A program made the translations under genes and the position numbers. Source: BRH-c54 sp965284565 (lineage in GTDB: Bacteria > Bacteroidota > Bacteroidia > Flavobacteriales_E > Vicingaceae). From it: a DNA stretch of 64,000 nt. Shown here piece by piece: positions 33,442 to 42,407 of the stretch (the first letter of the stretch is position 1; each line of letters starts with the position of its first letter). The stretch covers positions 1,798,001-1,862,000 of the forward strand of contig OZ260100.1 of the NCBI GenBank assembly GCA_965284565.1, written 5' to 3'. Below the pieces are notes generated by a model that was given only the letters and a program-made list of their open reading frames with translations, made no database searches and was not told where the DNA came from.

Positions 33442-33798
33442 ATGACTAAACGTTATGAAACTGTTTTCATTTTAACTCCCGTTTTATCTGTAGACCAGGT
33501 AAAGGAAACAGTAGTAAACTTTAAAAAGTTTTTAAAAGATTCAGGTGCTAAGTTGATGCACGAAGAAGATTGGGGACTAAGAAAATTAGCTTATCCAATT
33601 CAAAAAAAATCAACAGGTTTTTATTATTTGTTTGAGTACGAAATAGAAGGAGAGGCTATTGCTAACATAGAATTAGCATTGAAGAGAGACGAAAAAGTAA
33701 TGCGATTTTTAACAGTATCTTTAGATAAGCATGCTATCGCTTTCGTAGAATCAAGAAAAAACAGAAGTAAAAAAGCTGAACCAACAACAGCTGAATAA
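33442..33798 (+). CDS. rpsF: 30S ribosomal protein S6
   Basis: S6 binds 16S rRNA with S18 at the platform of the small subunit. The 118-residue protein has the family opening YETVFILTPVLS, the middle EDWGLRKLAYPIQKKSTGFYYLFEYE and RDEKVMRFLTVSLDKHAIAFVESRKN. It is first in the operon rpsF-rpsR-rplI, with gaps of 23 and 37 bp. The ATG start at 33442 fits the promoter position. Some bacteria autoregulate this operon through an S6:S18 mRNA site; I could not make a convincing one here. Confidence 0.98.
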   Translation: MTKRYETVFILTPVLSVDQVKETVVNFKKFLKDSGAKLMHEEDWGLRKLAYPIQKKSTGFYYLFEYEIEGEAIANIELALKRDEKVMRFLTVSLDKHAIAFVESRKNRSKKAEPTTAE

Positions 33799-33821
33799 TT
33801 AACTTTCAAAAACTAAGCATC

Positions 33822-34091
33822 ATGGCAGAAAATTCATCAGAAATTAGATATTTAACTCCCCCAAACATTGAGTTAACCAAAGAAAAATATTGTAGATTTA
33901 AAAAACATAAAATCAAATACATTGATTATAAAGACGAAAAGTTTTTATTACAATTTGTAAATGAGCAAGGAAAATTACTTCCAAGAAGAATTACAGGAAC
34001 TTCTTTAAAATACCAAAGAAAAGTTTCTCAAGCAGTAAAAAGAGCAAGACACTTGGCATTAATGCCTTATGTAGCTGATTTACTTAAATAA
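33822..34091 (+). CDS. rpsR: 30S ribosomal protein S18
   Basis: 89 residues, standard length. The C-terminal half, KFLLQFVNEQGKLLPRRITGTSLKYQRKVSQAVKRARHLALMPYV, is the classic S18 signature. S18 pairs with S6 on the small-subunit platform. The N-terminus KEKYCRFKKHKIKYIDYKD retains one cysteine, where zinc-binding versions have more. It is the second gene of the rpsF operon. Confidence 0.98.
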   Translation: MAENSSEIRYLTPPNIELTKEKYCRFKKHKIKYIDYKDEKFLLQFVNEQGKLLPRRITGTSLKYQRKVSQAVKRARHLALMPYVADLLK

Positions 34092-34128
34092 TTCAAACTA
34101 GGTTTAAGCCTACAAATACTTTAGAAAA

Positions 34129-34575
34129 ATGAAAATCATATTAAACGAAAATAAAGAAAACTTAGGATTTAAGAATGATGTTGTTACTGTAAAAAACGGT
34201 TATGGCAGAAATTATCTTATACCTAAAGGAATTGCTAAAATAGCTACTCCATCTGCTTTAAAAGTTTTGGCAGAAAATTTAAAACAACAAGCAGTTAAAA
34301 ACCAAAAAGTTAAAGAAGAAGCAGAAAAAGCAGCAGATAAATTATCAAAAACTGTTTTGAAAATTGGTGCTAAAGCTGGAGAAAATGGAAAGATTTTTGG
34401 TTCTATCAATACCATTCAAATTGCTGAAGCAGCAGAAAAAGTAGGTATTGTTTTAGATAAAAAATTAATTAAACTTAAAGGTGATGCAATTAAAAGCTTA
34501 GGGGCTTACGAAGCAGAAGTTAAATTGCATAAAGAAGTAGATGCAATAATTAAATTTGAAGTAGTTGAAGAATAA
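34129..34575 (+). CDS. rplI: 50S ribosomal protein L9
   Basis: 148 residues. The N-terminal domain MKIILNENKENLGFKNDVVTVKNGYGRNYLIPKGIA matches the L9 family (usually KNGYARNFLIPKG). A long connecting helix rich in Lys/Ala/Glu follows (about 45-75), then the C-terminal domain (KIGENGKIFGSINTIQIAEA-type). L9 bridges the large subunit and helps keep reading frame. It ends the rpsF-rpsR-rplI operon and is followed by a strong hairpin. Confidence 0.98.
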   Translation: MKIILNENKENLGFKNDVVTVKNGYGRNYLIPKGIAKIATPSALKVLAENLKQQAVKNQKVKEEAEKAADKLSKTVLKIGAKAGENGKIFGSINTIQIAEAAEKVGIVLDKKLIKLKGDAIKSLGAYEAEVKLHKEVDAIIKFEVVEE

Positions 34576-34594
34576 AAATTAATTACTATATTTG
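34565..34594 (+). promoter_or_regulatory. promoter-like element at the rplI end, for rimP-nusA-infB
   Basis: TTG (34565-34567), 19 nt, TATATTTG (34587-34594). It overlaps the rplI stop and lies upstream of the rplI terminator hairpin, so transcripts from it would run through that hairpin before rimP. Confidence 0.5.
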
Positions 34595-34617
34595 CAGCGA
34601 AATAAATAAGAATTGAT

Positions 34618-34644
34618 AAAGAGGGGACAGACGTCCCCTCTTTT
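34618..34644 (+). terminator. rplI terminator, also in the rimP leader
   Basis: gaggggac (34621-34628) pairs with gtcccctc (34633-34640), loop agac, extended by aaa/ttt, with T's after. It is 12 bp before the rimP ATG and could act as a terminator and as an attenuator for rimP. Confidence 0.75.
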
Positions 34645-34656
34645 ATTTATCAAAAA

Positions 34657-35118
34657 ATGATAACAGAAGAAAAAATATTGTCATTAGTTACTCCAACATT
34701 AGAAGAGAAAAATGCTTTTGTTGTAATGTTAGATATTAGACCAGGAAATAATATTTTATTAGAGGTGGATAGTTTAGAAGGAGTAAAAATAAGTGATTGT
34801 GTTGATATTAGTAGAGCAATAGAGCACAATTTAGATAGAGAAACAGAAGATTTTGAATTGCAAGTTTCTTCGCCTGGATTAGATAAACCACTTAGAGTAA
34901 AGCAGCAATATGAAAAGAACATAGACAGAGAGCTTAAAATTATTACTAATGATGATGAGCAGCTAAAAGGCAAGCTTATAGAAGTAAATGATGAATACAT
35001 TACAATTGAAAAGCAGGTGAAAGAAAAAGTAGGGAAGAAAAAGAAAATTTCAATACAAAACGAGCAAATAAATTTTAATAATATAAAAGAAACTAAAATA
35101 ATAATTTCATTTAAATAA
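34657..35118 (+). CDS. rimP: ribosome maturation factor RimP
   Basis: RimP helps assemble the 30S subunit, acting before the S12-related steps. The 153-residue protein has the family features: a first domain with VVMLDIRPGNNILLEVDSLEGVKISDCVDISRAIEHNLDR and ELQVSSPGLDKPLR, then a small SH3-like C-terminal domain with KGKLIEVNDEYITIEKQVKEK. It opens the conserved rimP-nusA-infB cluster (nusA starts 11 bp on), typical of bacteria. Confidence 0.95.
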   Translation: MITEEKILSLVTPTLEEKNAFVVMLDIRPGNNILLEVDSLEGVKISDCVDISRAIEHNLDRETEDFELQVSSPGLDKPLRVKQQYEKNIDRELKIITNDDEQLKGKLIEVNDEYITIEKQVKEKVGKKKKISIQNEQINFNNIKETKIIISFK

Positions 35119-35129
35119 AATAACCAACC

Positions 35130-36368
35130 ATGGAAAGCGTAAACCTAATTGATTCATTTGAAGAGTTTAAAGAGTTTAAAGATATTGATAGAGTAACTCT
35201 AATGAATATTCTTGAAAATGTTTTTAGAAGCACTATTAAAAAGAAATATGGTGATGACGATAACTTTGACTTTATTGTGAATGTTGATAAAGGAGATTTA
35301 GAAATTTGGAGAAATCGTGAAATTGTTCATAATGGTGAAGTAGAAGACGAAAATAGAGAAATTGCGTATGATGATGCTATTAAAATTGAACCTGATTTTG
35401 AAATTGGAGAAGAAGTTTCAGAAGAAGTAAAAATTGAAGATTTTGGAAGAAGATTGGTGTTATCGCTTAGACAAAACTTAATGTCTAAGTTAATGGAGTT
35501 GGAAAAAGATAACATTTACAAACAATATAAAGATAGAGTAGGAGAATTAATTACAGGTGAAGTTTATCAAATTTGGAAAAGAGAAATTTTAATTTTAGAT
35601 GATCAAGATAATGAACTTATTTTGCCAAAATCAGAACAAATACCTAGCGATAGATTCAAAAAAGGAGATAGCGTTAGAGCAGTTGTCGTTCGTGTAGATA
35701 TGAAAAACAACAAGCCAGCAATTATACTTTCAAGAACATCACCATTATTCTTAGAAAGATTGTTTGAATTAGAAGTTCCTGAAATTTTTGACGGCTTAAT
35801 TACCATCAAAAACATTGTTAGAGAACCAGGAGAAAGAGCAAAAGTTGCTGTAGAATCTTATGATGATAGAATTGACCCAGTAGGAGCTTGTGTGGGGATG
35901 AAAGGGGCAAGAATTCATGGAATAGTTAGAGAATTAAGAAATGAAAATATTGATGTAATTAATTATACTAATAATATTGAATTATACATTCAAAGAGCAT
36001 TAAGTCCTGCAAAAACTACATCTATTAAATTAGATAGAGAAACTAAAAAGGCTGAAGTGTTCTTAAAGCCAGATCAAATATCTTTAGCTATTGGTAAAGG
36101 CGGACATAATATTAAATTAGCAGGCAAATTAGTAGGCTTTGAAATAGATGTTTATAGAGATATTGATGATGATTCTGATGATGTGGCATTAGATGAGTTT
36201 GCTGATGAAATTGAAGGATGGGTATTAGAAGAACTTAAATCTATCGGATGTGATACAGCAAGAAGTGTATTAGATTTGTCGGTTGAAGAACTAGTTAAAA
36301 GAACAGATTTAGAAATAGAAACTGTAGAAGATGTTATGAGTATATTGAAAGAAGAGTTTGAGGATTAA
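35130..36368 (+). CDS. nusA: transcription termination/antitermination factor NusA
   Basis: NusA binds RNA polymerase and affects pausing, termination and antitermination. The 412-residue protein shows the N-terminal polymerase-binding domain (about 1-125), the S1 domain (about 130-200), and two KH domains with RIDPVGACVGMKGARIHGIVRELRNE and AIGKGGHNIKLAGKLVGFEIDV. The C-terminal acidic repeats of E. coli NusA are absent apart from a short helix-hairpin-helix-like end (VEELVKRTDLEIETVEDV). This is the normal Bacteroidota form. Confidence 0.96.
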   Translation: MESVNLIDSFEEFKEFKDIDRVTLMNILENVFRSTIKKKYGDDDNFDFIVNVDKGDLEIWRNREIVHNGEVEDENREIAYDDAIKIEPDFEIGEEVSEEVKIEDFGRRLVLSLRQNLMSKLMELEKDNIYKQYKDRVGELITGEVYQIWKREILILDDQDNELILPKSEQIPSDRFKKGDSVRAVVVRVDMKNNKPAIILSRTSPLFLERLFELEVPEIFDGLITIKNIVREPGERAKVAVESYDDRIDPVGACVGMKGARIHGIVRELRNENIDVINYTNNIELYIQRALSPAKTTSIKLDRETKKAEVFLKPDQISLAIGKGGHNIKLAGKLVGFEIDVYRDIDDDSDDVALDEFADEIEGWVLEELKSIGCDTARSVLDLSVEELVKRTDLEIETVEDVMSILKEEFED

Positions 36369-36461
36369 TTTTTAAAATACCTCAGTATTTCATATATTAG
36401 TAGCACATTAAAATTATCGATTAAAATATAATCAATAATATTGTAAAAAAAGGATAAAAGT

Positions 36462-39146
36462 ATGTCTAACGGATCACAAGTAAAACGATTAAGTAAAGTA
36501 GCAAAAGAATTTAACATTGGTATTCATACCATTGTTGAATTTCTAGAGTCTAAAAATATTAAGATTGAAAGCAATCCTAATACAAAATTAGATGAAGGTG
36601 TTTATGCTGTTTTACTTGATGAATTTCAGCAAGATAAGACCACTAAGGAAGAGTCCAAAAAGATAACAATAGGTTCTGAAAAAGAAACTATTTCTTTAAA
36701 ACCAACAGAAAAAGAGGTTGTAATAGAAGAGAAAGCGGAAGATAAACCTATAGAATCTGTTGCTAAAGAAGAGTCAGCTCCGAAAGAAGAAGAAGCCAAA
36801 GGTCCTAAAGTTATTTCTAAAATAGATTTAGATAGTATTAACTCTAAAACCAGACCTGATAAGAAAGCTAAAACAGCTGATAAGAAAGAAGAGAAAAAAG
36901 AGGAACCTAAAAAAGAAGAAACTCCAAAACCAGCAGCTAAAGAAGAAGAAAAGAAAAAAGAAGAGCCTAAAAAAGAAGGTCCACAAAGTATTGAAACAGT
37001 TTATGAGAAACTAAATGAAATAAAAGTTTTAAGAACTATAGATCTTCCTGTTGAGAAGAAATTTGAGAAGAGAAAGCCTGTTGCTTCATCCAACAAAGAA
37101 AAAACTGTTAATGATGATGATAAATCAGGTAATAAATCTAAAAGAAAAAGATTAACTAAAAAAGTTGATTTAACAGATACATCAAAGAAGTTTTCTAAGA
37201 AAGGGCATCAAAAAGGTGATAGAGTAGAGAAGAAACAAGAATTAACAGAAAAAGAAATTCAAGACCAAGTGAAAGAAACACTTGCTCGATTGACAGGGGG
37301 AGGAAAAAGTAAATCTGTTAAACACAGAAAAGATAAAAGATTAGCAGCAAGTGAAGAAGCTCAGAAAAATGTTGAAAGAGAAGAACAAGAAAAATCAATA
37401 ATAAAAATTACTGAATTTGTTACAGCAAATGAGCTGGCAAAATTAATGGATGTTAATGTTAACGAGGTAATTGGAGCATGTATGAGCTTAGGCTTGTTTG
37501 TTTCTATTAATCAACGTTTAGATGCAGAAACTATTTCTATTATTGCAGAAGAATTTGGATTTACTGTGCAGTTTGTTTCTGCTTCAGAAAATTTAGACTT
37601 TGAACAAGAAGAGGAAGATGATCCTAAAGATTTATTAGATAGAGCACCAATTGTTACCGTTATGGGACACGTAGATCATGGTAAAACATCTTTACTGGAT
37701 TACGTTAGAAAAGCAAATGTTATTGCTGGTGAAGCAGGTGGAATTACGCAACATATTGGAGCTTACTCGGTAGAGTTAGATAATGGAAAAAGAATAGCAT
37801 TTTTAGATACTCCTGGTCACGAAGCCTTTACCGCTATGCGTGCTCGTGGAGCTCAAGTAACAGATATAGCCATTATTGTTATTGCTGCTGATGATAACAT
37901 CATGCCACAAACAAAAGAAGCAATTAATCATGCTCAGGCAGCAAGTGTTCCTATTGTATTTGCCTTCAACAAAATTGATAAAGAAGGAGCAAATGTTGAC
38001 AGGTTAAGAGAAGAACTTTCTGCTATGAATATTTTAGTAGAAGAGTGGGGTGGGAAATACCAAACACAAGAAATTTCAGCAAAATTCGGTACTAATATAG
38101 AAGATTTGTTAGAAAAAGTATTGCTAGAAGCCGAAATGTTAGAGCTAAAAGCAAATCCAAATAAAAAGGGTAGAGGAACAGTTATAGAATCTGAGCTTGA
38201 TAAAGGTAAAGGATATGTTTCTACTATGTTGGTTCAATCTGGAACAATGAAAGTAGGAGATGTTTTGTTAGCAGGGTGCTACAGCGGAAAAGTTAAAGCC
38301 ATGTTTAATGAGCGTGGTGCAAAAATTACTGAGGCAGGACCATCAACACCAGTGTCTTTATTAGGATTAAACGGAGCACCAAGTGCTGGTGATAAATTCT
38401 ATGTGATGGACGATGAGAGAGAGGCTAGAAATATTGCAGAAAGAAGACTTCAGTTGGTTAGAGAGCAAGGTGCTAGAACAAATAAACACATTACTTTAGA
38501 TGAGATTGGAAGAAGATTGGCAATAGGAGACTTTAAAGAACTTAATGTAATTATTAAAGGTGATGTGGATGGTTCTATTGAAGCACTTTCTGATTCCTTA
38601 CAAAAACTATCTACTGATCAAATTGAAGTAAATATTATACATAAATCAGTTGGACAAATTTCTGAGTCTGATGTGATGTTAGCAGCGGCTTCTGATGCTA
38701 TTATTATTGGTTTCCAAGTAAGACCATCAGTAAATGCTAGAAAAATTGCTGAACAAGAACAAATTGATGTTAGATTATATTCTATTATTTATGATGCCAT
38801 TGAAGAGATTAAAGATGCAATGGAAGGTATGTTAGCTCCTAAATTTGAGGAGAAAATTACTGGAACAGTTGAGATTAGAGAAATATTTAAAATTTCTAAA
38901 GTAGGAACAATTGCAGGTTGTATGGTTCAAGAAGGAAAAATTTATAGAACAAGCGACATAAGAGTTATTAGAGACGGTATTGTAGTTTATACTGGGAAAC
39001 TAGGCTCACTTAAACGATTTAAAGATGATGTTAAAGAAGTTGCTAAAGGTTATGAATGTGGATTGAACATTGATAAATTTAATGACATAAAAGAAGGCGA
39101 CATTGTCGAAGCTTATGAACAAGTTGAGGTAAAACAAAAAATGTAG
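36462..39146 (+). CDS. infB: translation initiation factor IF-2
   Basis: IF-2 is the GTPase that brings initiator tRNA to the 30S subunit. The 894-residue protein has a long charged, low-complexity N-terminus (about 60-280, rich in Lys/Glu/Pro) and a small IF2-N domain at the start (VKRLSKVAKEFNIGIHTIVEFLESK), a second IF2-N-like domain (about 320-370), then the G domain with GHVDHGKT (402-409), DTPGHEAF and NKID, and the C-terminal domains (EIREIFKISKVGTIAGCMV). It ends at a strong terminator. Confidence 0.97.
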   Translation: MSNGSQVKRLSKVAKEFNIGIHTIVEFLESKNIKIESNPNTKLDEGVYAVLLDEFQQDKTTKEESKKITIGSEKETISLKPTEKEVVIEEKAEDKPIESVAKEESAPKEEEAKGPKVISKIDLDSINSKTRPDKKAKTADKKEEKKEEPKKEETPKPAAKEEEKKKEEPKKEGPQSIETVYEKLNEIKVLRTIDLPVEKKFEKRKPVASSNKEKTVNDDDKSGNKSKRKRLTKKVDLTDTSKKFSKKGHQKGDRVEKKQELTEKEIQDQVKETLARLTGGGKSKSVKHRKDKRLAASEEAQKNVEREEQEKSIIKITEFVTANELAKLMDVNVNEVIGACMSLGLFVSINQRLDAETISIIAEEFGFTVQFVSASENLDFEQEEEDDPKDLLDRAPIVTVMGHVDHGKTSLLDYVRKANVIAGEAGGITQHIGAYSVELDNGKRIAFLDTPGHEAFTAMRARGAQVTDIAIIVIAADDNIMPQTKEAINHAQAASVPIVFAFNKIDKEGANVDRLREELSAMNILVEEWGGKYQTQEISAKFGTNIEDLLEKVLLEAEMLELKANPNKKGRGTVIESELDKGKGYVSTMLVQSGTMKVGDVLLAGCYSGKVKAMFNERGAKITEAGPSTPVSLLGLNGAPSAGDKFYVMDDEREARNIAERRLQLVREQGARTNKHITLDEIGRRLAIGDFKELNVIIKGDVDGSIEALSDSLQKLSTDQIEVNIIHKSVGQISESDVMLAAASDAIIIGFQVRPSVNARKIAEQEQIDVRLYSIIYDAIEEIKDAMEGMLAPKFEEKITGTVEIREIFKISKVGTIAGCMVQEGKIYRTSDIRVIRDGIVVYTGKLGSLKRFKDDVKEVAKGYECGLNIDKFNDIKEGDIVEAYEQVEVKQKM

Positions 39147-39166
39147 TTCTTTATAAAGAAAAATAT

Positions 39167-39202
39167 AATCCTGACTGGTTTTTACTAGTCAGGATTTTTT
39201 TT
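39167..39202 (+). terminator. infB terminator
   Basis: A 13-bp stem (39167-39179 with 39184-39196, one G-T pair), loop tttt, followed by a T-run. It separates infB from fdhD. Confidence 0.85.
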
Positions 39203-39237
39203 ATAACTATTTTTACAACTTTACTGATTATAGTCTC

Positions 39238-40032
39238 ATGAAAATACATCAATATCAAGGAAAAAAGTTTTGTAAAAATGATAGCAATTTAGTTGAAGAT
39301 AACTTAACAGTAGAGGAAGGCTTACAGATTTATATCAATAACAAAACGTTTTCTATTACTATGCGAACTCCAGGAGATGATGAGGATTTGGTTAGAGGAT
39401 TGTTATATGCCGAAGATATTTATAGAGGAAAAAAAACGTTATCAGTATCTATTGAAAAAGATGAAAAAAATGGCGTTTCTAAAGCCTTTGTAGAGATAGA
39501 TGAAAATCAATTGGGTAATGGTTATAAAAACAGTAGGAATTTATTATCTGTAAGTTCCTGTGGAATTTGCGGACAACAAGAATTACAGGAGCTTTCAGGG
39601 GGCGAAAAAATTGAAAAACAAGAGCAAATTATTGCTATAAAAGACCTTTACACCATGTTTGAAACCATGAAAAAAGGCCAGCCAACTTTTCATCAGTCGG
39701 GTGGCTCACATGCCGCAGCAGCATTTGCAAAAGATAGTACTTTGCTTGCGTTAAAAGAAGATGTGGGTAGACACAATGCGGTAGATAAAGTAATAGGAAG
39801 CCTTATCCATAGCAAACAATTAAAACAAGCAAAATGTATGGTGGTAAGCGGACGAATTTCTTATGAAATTGTTGCCAAAGCTTATGCGGCAAAAATCCCT
39901 GTTTTAGGAGCAGTTTCAGCACCATCAAGTTTAGCGGTAGATTTTGCTAAAGAATTAGGTATAACACTACTTGGTTTTTGTAGAGAAAATAAAGCAACAT
40001 GCTACGCTCATCCGCAAAGAATAAAAGAGTAG
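39238..40032 (+). CDS. fdhD: formate dehydrogenase accessory sulfurtransferase FdhD
   Basis: FdhD transfers sulfur from the IscS desulfurase to the molybdenum cofactor of formate dehydrogenase. The conserved cysteine pair is present as S-S-C108-G-I-C111-G. Other signatures are TMRTPGDDEDLVRGLLYAEDI, the FHQSGGSHAAAAF stretch and the EDVGRHNAVDKVIG motif with GRISYEIVAKA. Length 264 is normal. No formate dehydrogenase is in the window. Confidence 0.95.
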   Translation: MKIHQYQGKKFCKNDSNLVEDNLTVEEGLQIYINNKTFSITMRTPGDDEDLVRGLLYAEDIYRGKKTLSVSIEKDEKNGVSKAFVEIDENQLGNGYKNSRNLLSVSSCGICGQQELQELSGGEKIEKQEQIIAIKDLYTMFETMKKGQPTFHQSGGSHAAAAFAKDSTLLALKEDVGRHNAVDKVIGSLIHSKQLKQAKCMVVSGRISYEIVAKAYAAKIPVLGAVSAPSSLAVDFAKELGITLLGFCRENKATCYAHPQRIKE

Positions 40033-40075
40033 AATTGTTTTTCTCTTCGTATTTTTGCTCAAAACATCTTAAACA

Positions 40076-40465
40076 TTGACCAAGCCAATATCATATAAAT
40101 TTTCTAAAAAAGAAAAACTTAAAAGTCAAAAAGAAATTGAATTACTCTTTAAACAAGGAAAATCTATTAATCAGTTTCCGATTAGATTAATTTATAAAGT
40201 AAAGGCAGAAAAAAACAATATTTCTATAAATTTTGGAGTGAGCGTTCCAAAGAAAAAAATTAAGTTAGCTGTTAATCGTAATTTAATTAAAAGAAGAATT
40301 AGAGAGGCTTACCGATTAAATAATTACGATCTAAAAACTAAGTTACTAGAAAGTGAAAAAGAAATAAATATGATGATGATTTATAGCTCAGAACAAATAT
40401 TATCTTTCAAAGAGATAGAAGAAAAAATAAAAGTAATTTTATCACGTTTAAGAGATGTCTTGTGA
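40076..40465 (+). CDS. rnpA: ribonuclease P protein component
   Basis: RnpA is the protein part of RNase P, which removes the 5' leader of tRNA precursors. The 129-residue protein has the opening FSKKEKLKSQKEIELLFKQGKSI and the signature GVSVPKKKIKLAVNRNLIKRRIREAYR (RNR motif). It starts with TTG at 40076. It overlaps yidD, a common partnership. In many bacteria the pair follows rpmH; here fdhD precedes it. Confidence 0.94.
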   Translation: MTKPISYKFSKKEKLKSQKEIELLFKQGKSINQFPIRLIYKVKAEKNNISINFGVSVPKKKIKLAVNRNLIKRRIREAYRLNNYDLKTKLLESEKEINMMMIYSSEQILSFKEIEEKIKVILSRLRDVL

Positions 40466-40683
40466 TGTGGATAATAAGTAAAATATTTATTTTGCTGATA
40501 AGAATTTACCAATTAAGTATATCTCCATTTTTAGGAGCAAACTGTAGGTATACTCCCACTTGTTCGCAATACAGTCTCGAAGCAATTGAAAAATATGGAC
40601 CTTTTAAAGGAGGCTGGTTGGCAATAAAAAGAGTTTCATCTTGTCATCCTTGGGGCGGACACGGACACGATCCTGTTCCTTAG
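40465..40683 (+). CDS. yidD: membrane protein insertion efficiency factor YidD
   Basis: A 72-residue protein with the conserved ISPFLGANCRYTPTCSQYSLEAIEKYG and GGWLAIKRVSSCHPWGGHGHDPVP. YidD is a small inner-membrane-associated protein that helps YidC insert proteins; it has a membrane-binding amphipathic start. Three Cys are conserved. The ATG at 40465 shares its A with the rnpA stop TGA; a GTG at 40462 would add one residue. The two genes are translationally coupled. Confidence 0.95.
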   Translation: MWIISKIFILLIRIYQLSISPFLGANCRYTPTCSQYSLEAIEKYGPFKGGWLAIKRVSSCHPWGGHGHDPVP

Positions 40684-40713
40684 ATTAATTATAGATTAAA
40701 ATAATAATAATAC

Positions 40714-42372
40714 ATGAAACAAAAATTTAAAAAATACATTTTAATAGTAAGTATTACATTAGCAAGTGTTTTCTCAGTTGGTTTTGTAGATAGCTATTTT
40801 GAGGTATCTAAAAATCTTGACATTTTTGCTACACTTTTTCGGGAACTAAACATTTATTATGTTGATGAGACTGATCCAGGTGAGTTGATGAAAACTGGTA
40901 TTGACGCTATGTTAGAGTCATTAGATCCCTATACAAACTATATTCCTGAATCTAATATAGAAGATTATAAATTAATGACTACAGGCCAGTATGGTGGGAT
41001 TGGTGCTTTAATTCAAAAACATGGTGACAATGTTGTTATTTCGGAGCCTTATGAAGGGTTTGGAGCATTTAAAGCAGGCTTGTGGGCAGGAGACAGATTA
41101 TTACAAATAGATGGTAAAGATGTTACTGATAAATCAACTTCAGAAATTAGAGATTTACTTTTAGGGCAACCAGGTACAACTTTAAAAATTACAGTTAAAA
41201 GACCTGGCACAGAAGAACCAATTGAGAAAAAAGTAGTAAGAGAAGAAGTTAAAATTGATGACGTGCCTTATTACAAAATGTATTCAAATGATATAGGCTA
41301 TATTAAATTAAATGGATTTACCGAATCTGCAGGTGCTGAGGTAAAAGCTGCTTTTAATAAGTTAAAAGAAAAAAATGCTAAATCTTTAATTTTAGATTTG
41401 AGAGGAAATGGCGGTGGATTAATGAAAGAAGCCATAGATATTGTAAATTATTTTGTTCCTAAAGGGTCTGAAGTAGTTAGCACCAAAGGAAAAATAAGCG
41501 ATTGGGACAAAGTTTATAAAGCAACAGCAATGCCTATAGATACAGAAATTCCTATTGTAGTTTTGATTGATGAAATGTCTGCATCTGCATCAGAAATTGT
41601 TTCAGGAGCATTACAAGATCACGATAGAGCAGTAATTATTGGAAATCGTTCTTTCGGAAAAGGCTTGGTACAACAAGTAAGACCTCTTAGCTATAATTCT
41701 AAATTAAAAGTTACTGTAGCTAAATATTATACTCCTAGTGGTAGATGTATTCAAAAATTAGATTATTCTCATAAAGACAAAAATGGGAAAGTTAAAGCTG
41801 TTCCAGATTCTTTAATAAGAGAATTTAAAACTTTAAAAACTTACAGACCTGTTTTTGACGGAATGGGAATAGAACCAGATATTAAAGTAGAGAAAAAAGA
41901 GATAAGTGATATTGCTACTAGCTTGTATTTAAAAAATCATTTGTTTGATTATGCAACAGATTTTAGATTGAGAAATGATGAAATTCCTGAAATAACTGAG
42001 TTTACAATTTCTGATGAGGAATATAAAAGGTTTATTAAGTTTCTAGAAGGAAAAGATTATGACTATACAACAGAAAGCGAGGCTTTGCTTGAGAAACTTG
42101 AAGAAGCTGCTAAAGCAGATAAATATTTTAAAAGTTTAGAAAGTGAGTATAATGCTTTGTTAGATAAGTTTAAACATAACAAAGAAGAAGATTTGTATAC
42201 GTTTAAGGAAGAAATAAAATATATTTTGGAAACAGAAATAGCTGCCAGGTATTATTATCAAAAAGGTAAAATGGAAGCATCTTTAAAAACAGATCCTGTA
42301 ATGGAAAAAGCTATTGAAGTTCTTTCTGATAAACAAAAATATGATGCTGTTTTTGTAGGTAATGTAAAGTAA
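40714..42372 (+). CDS. S41-family C-terminal processing protease
   Basis: A CtpA-like periplasmic protease of 552 residues with an N-terminal signal or anchor (about 8-25), a PDZ domain (about 85-170: GIGALIQKHGDNVVISEPYEGFGAFKAGLWAGDRLLQIDG) and the S41 catalytic domain. The catalytic serine lies in S-A-S-A-S-E (289-294) and the lysine is K316 in FGKG. The C-terminal ~130 residues are a helical extension common in Bacteroidota. It degrades or trims envelope proteins from their C-terminus. Confidence 0.92.
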   Translation: MKQKFKKYILIVSITLASVFSVGFVDSYFEVSKNLDIFATLFRELNIYYVDETDPGELMKTGIDAMLESLDPYTNYIPESNIEDYKLMTTGQYGGIGALIQKHGDNVVISEPYEGFGAFKAGLWAGDRLLQIDGKDVTDKSTSEIRDLLLGQPGTTLKITVKRPGTEEPIEKKVVREEVKIDDVPYYKMYSNDIGYIKLNGFTESAGAEVKAAFNKLKEKNAKSLILDLRGNGGGLMKEAIDIVNYFVPKGSEVVSTKGKISDWDKVYKATAMPIDTEIPIVVLIDEMSASASEIVSGALQDHDRAVIIGNRSFGKGLVQQVRPLSYNSKLKVTVAKYYTPSGRCIQKLDYSHKDKNGKVKAVPDSLIREFKTLKTYRPVFDGMGIEPDIKVEKKEISDIATSLYLKNHLFDYATDFRLRNDEIPEITEFTISDEEYKRFIKFLEGKDYDYTTESEALLEKLEEAAKADKYFKSLESEYNALLDKFKHNKEEDLYTFKEEIKYILETEIAARYYYQKGKMEASLKTDPVMEKAIEVLSDKQKYDAVFVGNVK

Positions 42373-42407
42373 AATTAGATGTCATTTAACTTTAATGTAA
42401 CATTAAA

